Assembly: GCA_002292925.1 (NCBI GenBank)
Contig: DBCF01000016.1
Coordinates: forward strand, 1,331-12,339
Direction of reading: 5' to 3'
Source of the DNA: Roseiflexaceae bacterium UBA965
GTDB taxonomy: Bacteria > Chloroflexota > Chloroflexia > Chloroflexales > Roseiflexaceae
DNA length: 11,009 bases
The notes beneath the pieces were generated by a model. It was given only the letters and a program-made list of their open reading frames with translations. It was not told the DNA's origin and did no database searches. Below are positions 1 to 6,106 of the stretch, in pieces (within the stretch, counting starts at the first letter, position 1; each line of letters opens with the position of its first letter). The position numbers and the translations under genes were made by a program.

Positions 1-83
1 AATTGCGCCAAGGCAGCGCGAGCAAATGGGCGGAGCACCGCAAGTTGTCGGCGTTGGGGTAATTGATCGTAGGTATTTTCCAT
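1..83 (-). CDS. 5' end of an unidentified leftward gene, cut by the window edge
   Basis: Read on the minus strand, an open frame starts with ATG at 83-81 and stays open for 27 codons to the window edge. The peptide begins MENTYDQLPQ and continues with an Arg/Ala/Leu-rich stretch. Codon choice (CAA, CGC, GCC, CTC) resembles that of the clear genes in the window. The ribosome binding site is weak: only an AGAAAGA-like stretch lies upstream. A good sigma70-like promoter ends on the A of this ATG, which would put transcription start inside the frame. The true start may therefore lie further on, or the gene may be leaderless, or the frame may be chance. No function can be assigned from so short a piece. 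Confidence 0.4.
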   Translation of the reverse strand, partial: MENTYDQLPQRRQLAVLRPFARAALAQ

Positions 84-111
84 TTATATGCTGTCTTTCT
101 ATTAGCGTCAA
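83..111 (-). promoter_or_regulatory. sigma70-like promoter reading leftward
   Basis: On the minus strand, TTGACG (111-106) and TATAAA (88-83) are separated by 17 bp, matching consensus at five of six bases in each hexamer. The -10 runs into the ATG of the partial leftward frame, so a transcript would begin near position 76. This supports transcription off the left edge but leaves the exact start codon of that gene open. It is a motif match only. Confidence 0.45.
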
Positions 112-198
112 TCAGCACGACGCAATGCGCATTACATTCATGAGATTCCTTTTGTCGTAATAATATCAGTAATTGGTAGTTTTAAACGAACAAGGATT

Positions 199-296
199 AT
201 CACATGGCAATTGCAATCATCGTTGCAATTTGTTTGCCATGGGTGTTGAACAATGGCGGCAGTAGTGCGTGGGTAGGTGGGCTGGTAATTATCTAG
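199..296 (+). pseudogene. remnant of the 5' end of an asparaginase-family gene, or a 30-residue small ORF
   Basis: Positions 199-220 match 4492-4513, the start region of the asparaginase gene, exactly over 22 bases, including the ATG (204) and the first codons MAIAII. An AAGGA Shine-Dalgarno sequence (192-196) sits 7 bases upstream. The frame reads 30 codons to TAG (294-296). At codons 14-20 it gives VLNNGGS, which matches VLANGGS at residues 36-42 of the full gene in the same reading frame (18 of 21 bases, 243-263). About 22 codons between the two matches are missing. After this the similarity fades. A decayed partial copy with an internal in-frame deletion explains both matches. A short hydrophobic peptide borrowing the start region is the alternative. 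The rest of the gap (84-198 and 297-420) shows no convincing gene. Confidence 0.5.
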
Positions 297-420
297 CTCT
301 TTTTTAGTAGCTTGTTTTATGCGCATCTTGTGACGATGCAAATCTATCATCGCGTCGACCTGCAACTCTAGTCCGCCGATTTGGCACGCCCACCATTCGG
401 CATGGACGAACACCACAGTC

Positions 421-467
421 ATACGTTATTAGCCGCAGAGGATGATTCTCTGCGGCTAATGACGTAT
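421..467 (-). terminator. long hairpin at the end of the ABC exporter operon
   Basis: A perfect 13-bp inverted repeat (428-440 with 448-460) encloses a 7-base loop. With one G-T pair the stem extends to about 20 bp (421-440 with 448-467). It begins right at the TAA stop codon (469-467) of the second ABC gene, the expected place for a terminator of this leftward operon. There is no run of U after the stem in either direction, so it is not a classical intrinsic terminator. It could instead be an mRNA-stabilising 3' hairpin or a factor-assisted stop. Confidence 0.55.
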
Positions 468-2302
468 TATATGCTTTGCCCTTTAAACTGACTCATATAC
501 AGATGGTGATATAACCCGCGTTGTGCGAGCAACTCGGCATGGTTGCCTTGTTCGACAATCTCGCCACCGTTGATGACCAACACTTGGTTGGCGTCGCGGA
601 TGGTGCTCAAGCGGTGTGCAATTACAAAGCTCGTGCGCCCTTCCATCAGGCGCAACAACGCACGTTGGATACGCACTTCGGTACGGGTGTCGATACTACT
701 CGTCGCCTCGTCGAGAATCAAAATACGCGGATCGGCCAAAATTGCCCGCGCAATCGCCAACAACTGGCGCTGACCTTGGCTCAGATTGCTGGCGCGTTCC
801 GACAGTTTCGTGGTGTATCCGTGGGGCAATAGCCGAATAAAGTGATCGGCATCGGCCATTTCTGCCGCGCGAATACATTCTTCGTCACTGGCATCGAGCC
901 GACCAAAGCGGATGTTTTCGAGGACAGTATCTGCAAACATAAAGGTATCTTGTAATACCAAGCCGAGCTGACTCCGCAAACTCGATTTGGGAATGTCTTG
1001 GATATCGATGCCATCGATATGAATGCTACCGCCACTAATTTCATAAAAACGACTCAACAAGTTGATGATGGTAGTTTTGCCTGCACCGGTCGGTCCGACC
1101 AAGGCAAACATCTCGCCCGGCTTGGCCACCAGCGACATATTTTTGATAATCGGCGTCCCTGGATCATAGGCAAATTGCACACCCGCAAAGGCCACGTCTC
1201 CACGGAGCACAATTGGAGTCGCAGTCGCCACGGCGCCATCGACTTCGGCAGGTGTGTCGATGATTTCAAAGACGCGTTCTGCACCAGCCAGCGCACTTTG
1301 GATGGCGTTGTACATGTTGGCGATTTGCCGAAGCGGATTGATAAAATTTTGCGCATAGATAATAAACGTAGCAATCACCCCTACCGTCACCAACCCACGC
1401 AACGCCAACCAGCCACCGAGACCAGCCAACACGATGATAAAAAAATTCCCCAATACACTGGTCAGCGGCATCAGTAGTAGTGCGTAGTTGTTGGCAGTAA
1501 CACCTGCAGTGTAGGTGGCTTGGTTTTGCTGGCGAAAAGTTGCGAGCACGGATTCGTTGCGACCAAAGGCCTTGACCACTTTTTGACCGCTAATTGCCTC
1601 TTCCATCACCGCATTCAGGTCACCCATGCTCCGCTGTAAATCACGAAAGCCACGTCGTGTATACGTAGCCACAAAGCGGGTAAACCAAAACATGATTGGC
1701 ACCACCACCAACGCTGCCATTGCCAACCACACATCAAGCGCAAACATCGCCACCAAAATACCAACCAATGACAACACGCTGGCAATCAGCGACGTGACGT
1801 TCTGTGATACCGCCTGATTGATGGCATCGATGTCGTTGGTCAGGCGACTCATCAGTTGGCCTGCGGGATTTCGATCAAAAAACTGCATCGGTAAGCGCTG
1901 CAGATGCGTAAACAAGTCCTGCCGTAACATTTGTAGGGCCCGTTGTGATACGCTGGCCATCACGCGTCCCGCCCACACCTGAAAGATGTTGCCGCACAAG
2001 TAGGTGACCAGCATTAATCCTGCAATATAGGGGATTTCGGCAACACGATGCGGAATAATGTATTTATCGATTGCCATACCAATCAAATATGGACCGAGCA
2101 AACCCAACAAAGTATAGATAACGACTAGTACTAATGCACCAATCAACCCCCTACGAAACGGGAGTAGATAGGCCACCAGGCGCCGTAACGCGGTGCGGAC
2201 ATCGGTGGCTTTTTCGATGCGCCCAATCGCCATCGGATGCCGACCTTGCATGGCGGCACGGGCACTTGTGTGTACGTCTCGTTGTGGCGAAGAATGCGTC
2301 AT
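467..2302 (-). CDS. ABC exporter half-transporter, subunit with the canonical ATPase site
   Basis: This 611-residue protein is a full-length fused half-exporter. An N-terminal six-helix membrane domain (about residues 50-330) is followed by a nucleotide-binding domain (about 365-605). Visible motifs are Walker A GPTGAGKTT (403-411), Q-loop Gln451, signature LSQGQ (507-511), Walker B ILILDE with catalytic Glu532, and H-loop His563. All catalytic residues are present; the signature carries LSQGQ instead of LSGGQ. This is the known pattern of the consensus-site partner in heterodimeric exporters such as TM288, BmrD and LmrD. It should pair with the product of the gene 39 bases upstream. The substrate (drug, lipid or peptide) cannot be read from sequence. 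The ATG at 2302 is preceded only by a weak GGA eight bases away. Met18 and Met24 are possible later starts, since the first 25 residues lie before the membrane domain. Confidence 0.93.
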   Translation of the reverse strand: MTHSSPQRDVHTSARAAMQGRHPMAIGRIEKATDVRTALRRLVAYLLPFRRGLIGALVLVVIYTLLGLLGPYLIGMAIDKYIIPHRVAEIPYIAGLMLVTYLCGNIFQVWAGRVMASVSQRALQMLRQDLFTHLQRLPMQFFDRNPAGQLMSRLTNDIDAINQAVSQNVTSLIASVLSLVGILVAMFALDVWLAMAALVVVPIMFWFTRFVATYTRRGFRDLQRSMGDLNAVMEEAISGQKVVKAFGRNESVLATFRQQNQATYTAGVTANNYALLLMPLTSVLGNFFIIVLAGLGGWLALRGLVTVGVIATFIIYAQNFINPLRQIANMYNAIQSALAGAERVFEIIDTPAEVDGAVATATPIVLRGDVAFAGVQFAYDPGTPIIKNMSLVAKPGEMFALVGPTGAGKTTIINLLSRFYEISGGSIHIDGIDIQDIPKSSLRSQLGLVLQDTFMFADTVLENIRFGRLDASDEECIRAAEMADADHFIRLLPHGYTTKLSERASNLSQGQRQLLAIARAILADPRILILDEATSSIDTRTEVRIQRALLRLMEGRTSFVIAHRLSTIRDANQVLVINGGEIVEQGNHAELLAQRGLYHHLYMSQFKGQSI

Positions 2303-2341
2303 TGTTGCTGTCCATTTCCATCGTTACACATACGTGATCCC

Positions 2342-4105
2342 TTATTCCCGACCAGCCAACCCATTTTCCTTGACACCATCACCGAGCTGGCTGGCATAAA
2401 TTTCTTGGTAAATCTCGCTCTGCTGCATCAGTTCGCGGTGTGTTCCCTCGGCCACGATACGCCCTTGGTCGAGCACAATGATTTTGTCTGCATTGAGCAC
2501 CGTGCTAATGCGTTGCGCCACGATGAGTGTGGTTTGCTGATGTGCCATGGCTGCAAGCGCCGCTTGGATGTGTGTTTCAGTTTCTACATCCACTGCACTC
2601 GTGCTGTCGTCGAGGATGAGAATACGCGGCTGTGTCAAAAGAGCACGAGCAATCGCAATGCGCTGTTTTTGACCACCCGACAGATTGACACCGCGCTCTT
2701 CGATGTGCGTATCGTATCCATTCGGCAGTTTGGTCACAAAATCATGCGCCTGGGCTGCGTGGGCTGCGGCGACGATGGCTTCTTCGCTGGCATTTGGCGC
2801 ACCATAGCTGATGTTTTCGCGCACCGTACCCGAAAACAAAATCGTTTCTTGCGGTACAATCGCAATCTGTTGCAACAATGATATGTGTGCTACGTCACGC
2901 ACATCGACACCGTCGATCCGTACGCTGCCCGCTGTCACATCATAAAAACGCGGCACGAGATGCACCAGCGATGTTTTGCCCGCACCAGTCGCCCCCAAAA
3001 TTGCCACCGTTTGGCCGGGCGCTATCGTCAAATCAATGCCATCAAGCACTGCCTCTGCGTTTTCGAGATTATACACAAAGCGTACTTTGGTGAACTCGAT
3101 CCGCCCTGCGGTCTGTCTCGCCAAGGGCTGCGCATCCGTGCGATCAGTGATTGTGGGTTGCATATCAAAGACTTCGTTGACACGACGTGCCGAAGCAACC
3201 CCACTTGCCCAAGTATTCGACAGCATGGTCATCATCACTAATGGAGTCATGGTGGTCAGCAGGTAGTTGGTAAAGGCAATAATCTGCCCAACCGTCATTT
3301 CTCCACGAGACACACTCAATCCACCCGACCAGATGACCAGTACCATGCCAATATTGATACAAATTGTCAAAATAGGCATCATCAATGCCATAAACTGCAT
3401 GACCGAGATCGATGTATCTGCGAAATCTTCATTGGTGGTCATAAATCGCTGTGCCTGTGCATCTGCCCGCACAAAGGCCTTGATGAGGCGTGCCCCAGCG
3501 ACATTTTCTTGCAATACCGTATTGAGAATATCGAGTTTTTGTTGCATCGTACGGTAAAGTGGCTCCATACGCGACACAAAAAACACAATAATCACACCCG
3601 TTACCAACAGCAATGGCAAAAGTTGCAACGCCAACGTTTGACTGGTAGTAAACATCAAAATTAAGCTACCAATCATCATCATCGGTGCGCGTGTGCCGAT
3701 GCGCAGGTTAATCTGAAAGTAGCGCTGGACTGCCGCCGTGTCGCTGGTGAGTCTCACCAACAACTGCCCGGTGCGCATACGATCGAGGTCAGCAAACGAC
3801 AAAGACTGGATTTTGATGAACAACGCCTCACGCAAGTCGCGTGCCACTCCTTCGCCGACCTGAATCGACGTCAAGTTGTTGCCAACAGCAACAAGCACAC
3901 TCGCGAGCGAAATTCCCACCATGATGAGCCCTGTTTGGACCACCACGTCTTGATTATGATTGGCAATACCCACGTCTATGATGTACTCAATCAAGCGCGG
4001 AATCGCTAAATCGAGAACCACCAGTGCCGTCAACAACACAAAAGCCGTCACCGCCGACTTCCAATACGGTTTAGCAAAACGCATAAGCGCATAAATGTCC
4101 TGCAT
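2342..4105 (-). CDS. ABC exporter half-transporter, subunit with the degenerate ATPase site
   Basis: This 587-residue membrane-plus-ATPase half-exporter is the first gene of the leftward two-gene operon. Six membrane helices lie at about residues 15-292 and the nucleotide-binding domain at about 335-575. Motifs are Walker A GATGAGKTS (371-379), Q-loop Gln419, perfect LSGGQ (475-479), and Walker B ILILDD, where Asp500 replaces the catalytic Glu. The switch histidine is replaced by Gln531 (VAQRIST). Loss of both residues on one subunit is typical of the TM287/BmrC/LmrC side of asymmetric exporters. In the heterodimer, its Walker motifs and the LSQGQ of its partner form the non-hydrolysing site. 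The start is supported by GAGAAAG eight bases upstream of the ATG at 4105, and a promoter candidate lies about 45-70 bp upstream. Multidrug export is the common role of the family, but it is not proven here. Confidence 0.93.
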   Translation of the reverse strand: MQDIYALMRFAKPYWKSAVTAFVLLTALVVLDLAIPRLIEYIIDVGIANHNQDVVVQTGLIMVGISLASVLVAVGNNLTSIQVGEGVARDLREALFIKIQSLSFADLDRMRTGQLLVRLTSDTAAVQRYFQINLRIGTRAPMMMIGSLILMFTTSQTLALQLLPLLLVTGVIIVFFVSRMEPLYRTMQQKLDILNTVLQENVAGARLIKAFVRADAQAQRFMTTNEDFADTSISVMQFMALMMPILTICINIGMVLVIWSGGLSVSRGEMTVGQIIAFTNYLLTTMTPLVMMTMLSNTWASGVASARRVNEVFDMQPTITDRTDAQPLARQTAGRIEFTKVRFVYNLENAEAVLDGIDLTIAPGQTVAILGATGAGKTSLVHLVPRFYDVTAGSVRIDGVDVRDVAHISLLQQIAIVPQETILFSGTVRENISYGAPNASEEAIVAAAHAAQAHDFVTKLPNGYDTHIEERGVNLSGGQKQRIAIARALLTQPRILILDDSTSAVDVETETHIQAALAAMAHQQTTLIVAQRISTVLNADKIIVLDQGRIVAEGTHRELMQQSEIYQEIYASQLGDGVKENGLAGRE

Positions 4106-4149
4106 GTCCGTTACTTTCTCGTATTCCTAAAATCGTCAACAATGCGCAC

Positions 4150-4177
4150 AGTATACTCTTTATTTAATCACCGCAAA
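4150..4177 (-). promoter_or_regulatory. promoter candidate for the ABC exporter operon
   Basis: On the minus strand a -10 hexamer TATACT (4155-4150) lies 45 bp upstream of the first ABC start codon. The -35 is poor: TTTGCG (4177-4172) with 16-bp spacing, or TTGCGG (4176-4171) with 15 bp. A short AT-rich spacer separates them. The -10 is good and the position fits, so it is the best candidate, but it is a motif match only. Confidence 0.4.
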
Positions 4178-4181
4178 TTTC

Positions 4182-4195
4182 ATGTAACACTACAT
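4182..4195. promoter_or_regulatory. short palindrome ATGTA-N4-TACAT upstream of the ABC promoter
   Basis: ATGTA (4182-4186) and TACAT (4191-4195) form a small inverted repeat just upstream of the candidate -35 of the ABC operon. Multidrug ABC operons are often controlled by PadR-like repressors that bind ATGT/ACAT half-sites, usually with eight bases between them; here there are six. It may be an operator, but five-base arms also occur by chance, and no regulator gene is visible nearby. Confidence 0.22.
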
Positions 4196-4260
4196 TCACA
4201 CTACCTGCAAATCGTATTCGTGCCCACAATGATACTTGTCGTTACGGAGCAGTCATTGCA

Positions 4261-4290
4261 ATCTATGTTCCTTTTGTAGTGCACATAGAT
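4261..4290. promoter_or_regulatory. 8-bp inverted repeat, candidate operator overlapping the asparaginase promoter
   Basis: ATCTATGT (4261-4268) is repeated exactly in inverse as ACATAGAT (4283-4290), with 14 bases between. The half-site centres are 22 bp apart, about two helical turns, as expected for a dimeric repressor on one DNA face. The right arm overlaps the -35 hexamer (4280-4285) of the rightward promoter, so occupancy would block that promoter. It lies in the divergent region between the ABC operon and the asparaginase gene. Confidence 0.4.
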
Positions 4291-4308
4291 GGCGTTTGTC
4301 GCTATAAT
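4280..4308 (+). promoter_or_regulatory. sigma70-like promoter for the asparaginase gene
   Basis: A perfect TATAAT (4303-4308) follows TGCACA (4280-4285, four of six consensus bases) with ideal 17-bp spacing. Transcription would start near 4315, giving a leader of about 180 bases before the asparaginase ATG. It is the strongest promoter match in the divergent region. Confidence 0.55.
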
Positions 4309-4312
4309 GTGT

Positions 4313-4365
4313 ATACCAATACTTACCGTGTGCAGGAGAATTGATTGCACGGTTTGATGCGGTAT
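4313..4365 (+). promoter_or_regulatory. possible structured leader with a buried Shine-Dalgarno
   Basis: The start of the predicted leader can fold into two nested helices: ATACC (4313-4317) with GGTAT (4361-4365), enclosing CCGTG (4326-4330) with CACGG (4348-4352). Two wobble pairs extend the inner helix. The inner loop carries AGGAG (4334-4338), six bases before a TTG (4345) that opens a frame of about 50 codons running into the asparaginase start in another frame. This resembles a leader-peptide arrangement. The helices are short, and no known riboswitch or leader family is recognised. The remainder, 4366-4484, shows nothing further that I can name. Confidence 0.2.
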
Positions 4366-4496
4366 GGGAAGATATGTTGGTTATTGGCATGTTCTGTGAC
4401 CAGTAGGCTTGTCTCTACTCGTCGTTCATTAGTCTTTGCTGCGTCTTTAATTGATTTCTTGGTACTTATCGTTTCTTTCATAATGAGGTTAATCAC

Positions 4497-5441
4497 ATGG
4501 CAATTGCAATCATTGTGCATGGTGGCGCGTGGGCCATCCCCGATCACGAAGTCGCCCCCCACCGACATGGTTGTCGCACCGCCCGTGATGCCGGTTGGCA
4601 GGTGTTGGCCAATGGTGGCAGTGCCATGGATGCCGTCGAAGCGGCCGTGCGCATCCTCGAAGATGACCCCACGTATGATGCCGGTGTCGGCTCGGTCCTC
4701 AATCGCGGTGGTTTTGTCGAACTCGACGCTGCCGTGATGGAAGGTGACCTGCTCCACTATGGCGCCGTGGCGGGTGTCCGTCGCATCCGTAACCCGATTT
4801 CACTCGCACGCCACGTCCTCAACAGTCCCGCCGGGATGTTGGTGGCAGACGGGGCTGAGCGGTTTGCCAAAGAGCGCGGGATTCCGTTTTGTGATCCCGA
4901 AGATCTGATTGTCGACCGTGAGTTTCAAATTTATCAAAAACTCATCGCCACCTACGACAGTAGCACAGATAGTGGCGCAACCGCCCCTCCAGGGGAAGTG
5001 GTTGCTGACATCGTCCAGGGCGGTTGGCCCAATCGCCCTAGCGACACCGTCGGTTGTGTAGCCATCGACACCAACGGCTGGGTGGTGGCCGGTACCTCAA
5101 CCGGTGGCACTGGCCACAAATTGATTGGGCGAGTCGGTGATGCCCCGTTGCTCGGTGGCGGATTGTATGCCATGAATGAACTGGGTGGGTGCTCGACCAC
5201 CGGTTGGGGCGAGTCAATTATGCGCATTTTGCTCGCCAAAACTGCCGTTGATTACCTCAGTGATGACTGTCATCCCCAAGACGCCGCCACCAAAGCCATC
5301 GAACGCCTCGCCGATCGGGGCAAAGGCATTGGTGGTTGTATTTTGCTTGATCGCCATGGCCGTATCGGTTGGGCATTTAATACCCCACGGATGGCGCATG
5401 CCTGGCGCACTGCCGATGGAAATGATGGCGACGGCGTTTAA
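4497..5441 (+). CDS. iaaA: isoaspartyl peptidase / plant-type L-asparaginase (Ntn hydrolase)
   Basis: This 314-residue protein belongs to the threonine asparaginase (T2) family, which cleaves isoaspartyl dipeptides and usually asparagine, and matures by self-cleavage. The nucleophile is Thr184 in DTVG (183-186), giving chains of about 183 and 131 residues. Thr202 (TSTGG), Arg212 and Asp215 (GRVGD), and Thr235-Gly236 fall at the same offsets from the nucleophile as T197, R207, D210 and T230 of the E. coli enzyme. VHGGAW (7-12), GSVLNRGGFVELDAAVMEG-like residues (65-83) and FNT (294-296) are also family hallmarks. Length is normal. GAGG (4485-4488) lies eight bases before the ATG. The likely role is recovery of amino acids from damaged proteins or dipeptides in the cytoplasm, as no signal peptide is seen. 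It stands alone, divergent from the ABC operon. Asparaginase versus isoaspartyl peptidase preference cannot be settled from sequence. Confidence 0.93.
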   Translation: MAIAIIVHGGAWAIPDHEVAPHRHGCRTARDAGWQVLANGGSAMDAVEAAVRILEDDPTYDAGVGSVLNRGGFVELDAAVMEGDLLHYGAVAGVRRIRNPISLARHVLNSPAGMLVADGAERFAKERGIPFCDPEDLIVDREFQIYQKLIATYDSSTDSGATAPPGEVVADIVQGGWPNRPSDTVGCVAIDTNGWVVAGTSTGGTGHKLIGRVGDAPLLGGGLYAMNELGGCSTTGWGESIMRILLAKTAVDYLSDDCHPQDAATKAIERLADRGKGIGGCILLDRHGRIGWAFNTPRMAHAWRTADGNDGDGV

Positions 5442-5511
5442 TTATCTCGCCAAGACCACACACTGCATATTGCCGTTTTTTCGCACTAGTATGCGCCAAA
5501 TACACGGGCTG

Positions 5512-5546
5512 TGCTATACTATTAGTGTCTGTTGTGCCGTAGGGGA
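5512..5546 (+). promoter_or_regulatory. extended -10 promoter and ribosome binding site for cvpA-mutS2
   Basis: TGC precedes TATACT (5515-5520), giving an extended -10 element that can work without a good -35; no good -35 is present at 16-18 bp. AGGGGA (5541-5546) lies five bases before the cvpA ATG. The transcript leader would be about 25 bases. This is probably the start of the cvpA-mutS2 operon. Confidence 0.45.
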
Positions 5547-5551
5547 TTGTC

Positions 5552-6106
5552 ATGAATTCGTTTGATCTCGTAAGTCTCATCGTGGTCGTGATTGCACTCC
5601 TCCTTGGTTTTTTCCAAGCAGCAGTGCGTATGATTATCATCACGATTATGGCCTACATTGGGCTCGTCATTGCAGGCCTATACTTTCAAACTATTGGTGA
5701 TTGGTTGCATTTAGCAGCCAACATCAGCTTACTCGAGAGCTATAGTTTGGCCTATATTGCCGTATTCGTATTATGTATGCTGACACTCAGTAGCATGGGT
5801 GTTTATACCTTTCGTTTTTTTCGGGGCAATACTGAATCCCTGGTGAATCGGACACTCGGCTTTGCATTTAGCGGGATTACGACGCTGTTATTAATCGGGG
5901 TATTTGCACATTTGCTGTTGATATTGCCGATAGATGGCACATCAAGTGAAGTCCGTTCGTTGATCGGTGCGGATACACTGCGGACTGTCGCTACGGCACG
6001 ATTTGCGGCGCCATTGGGTAACGCGGTGGCACCACTTGTACTCCAGATGCTCGATCCTTTTGTTTTTAGTGATATCAATCAATTATTTTCTATACCAACA
6101 CCATAA
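5552..6106 (+). CDS. cvpA: CvpA family inner-membrane protein
   Basis: This 184-residue protein has four predicted membrane helices (about 6-24, 28-46, 64-88, 102-124) and a C-terminal tail of some 60 residues. A helix opening NRTLGFAFSG (99-108) matches the conserved fourth-helix start of CvpA/colicin V production proteins (D/NR-LG-xxG). The family is widespread; its biochemical role is unsettled, with links to envelope integrity and to colicin V export in E. coli. Context supports the call: a cvpA homologue lies near mutS2 in Bacillus and other Gram-positives, and here the TAA stop shares its last base with the mutS2 ATG (TAATG), so the two are translationally coupled. The start is fixed by AGGGGA five bases upstream. 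Confidence 0.75.
   Translation: MNSFDLVSLIVVVIALLLGFFQAAVRMIIITIMAYIGLVIAGLYFQTIGDWLHLAANISLLESYSLAYIAVFVLCMLTLSSMGVYTFRFFRGNTESLVNRTLGFAFSGITTLLLIGVFAHLLLILPIDGTSSEVRSLIGADTLRTVATARFAAPLGNAVAPLVLQMLDPFVFSDINQLFSIPTP

Noticed and set aside
320..395. Further similarity of the left gap to asparaginase codons beyond the first two matches
   Set aside because: Short matches such as GCGCATC...GATG need several gaps to line up and cannot be told from chance by eye.
138..422. 94-codon minus-strand frame in the left intergenic gap
   Set aside because: It shares the CNCHVI string with the antisense of the asparaginase start only because of the 22-bp repeat. No family resemblance is seen, and its start lies in the arm of the hairpin after the ABC gene.
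2237..2881. Open frame of about 214 codons on the plus strand across the ABC genes
   Set aside because: It lies opposite conserved ABC coding sequence, spans the junction of the two genes, and shows Cys/His-rich composition typical of an antisense shadow.
199..4513. Composite transposon or integrated element bounded by the 22-bp direct repeats
   Set aside because: There is no transposase, integrase or terminal inverted repeat, and the repeat is the coding start of a gene on one side. Duplication of gene sequence explains it better.
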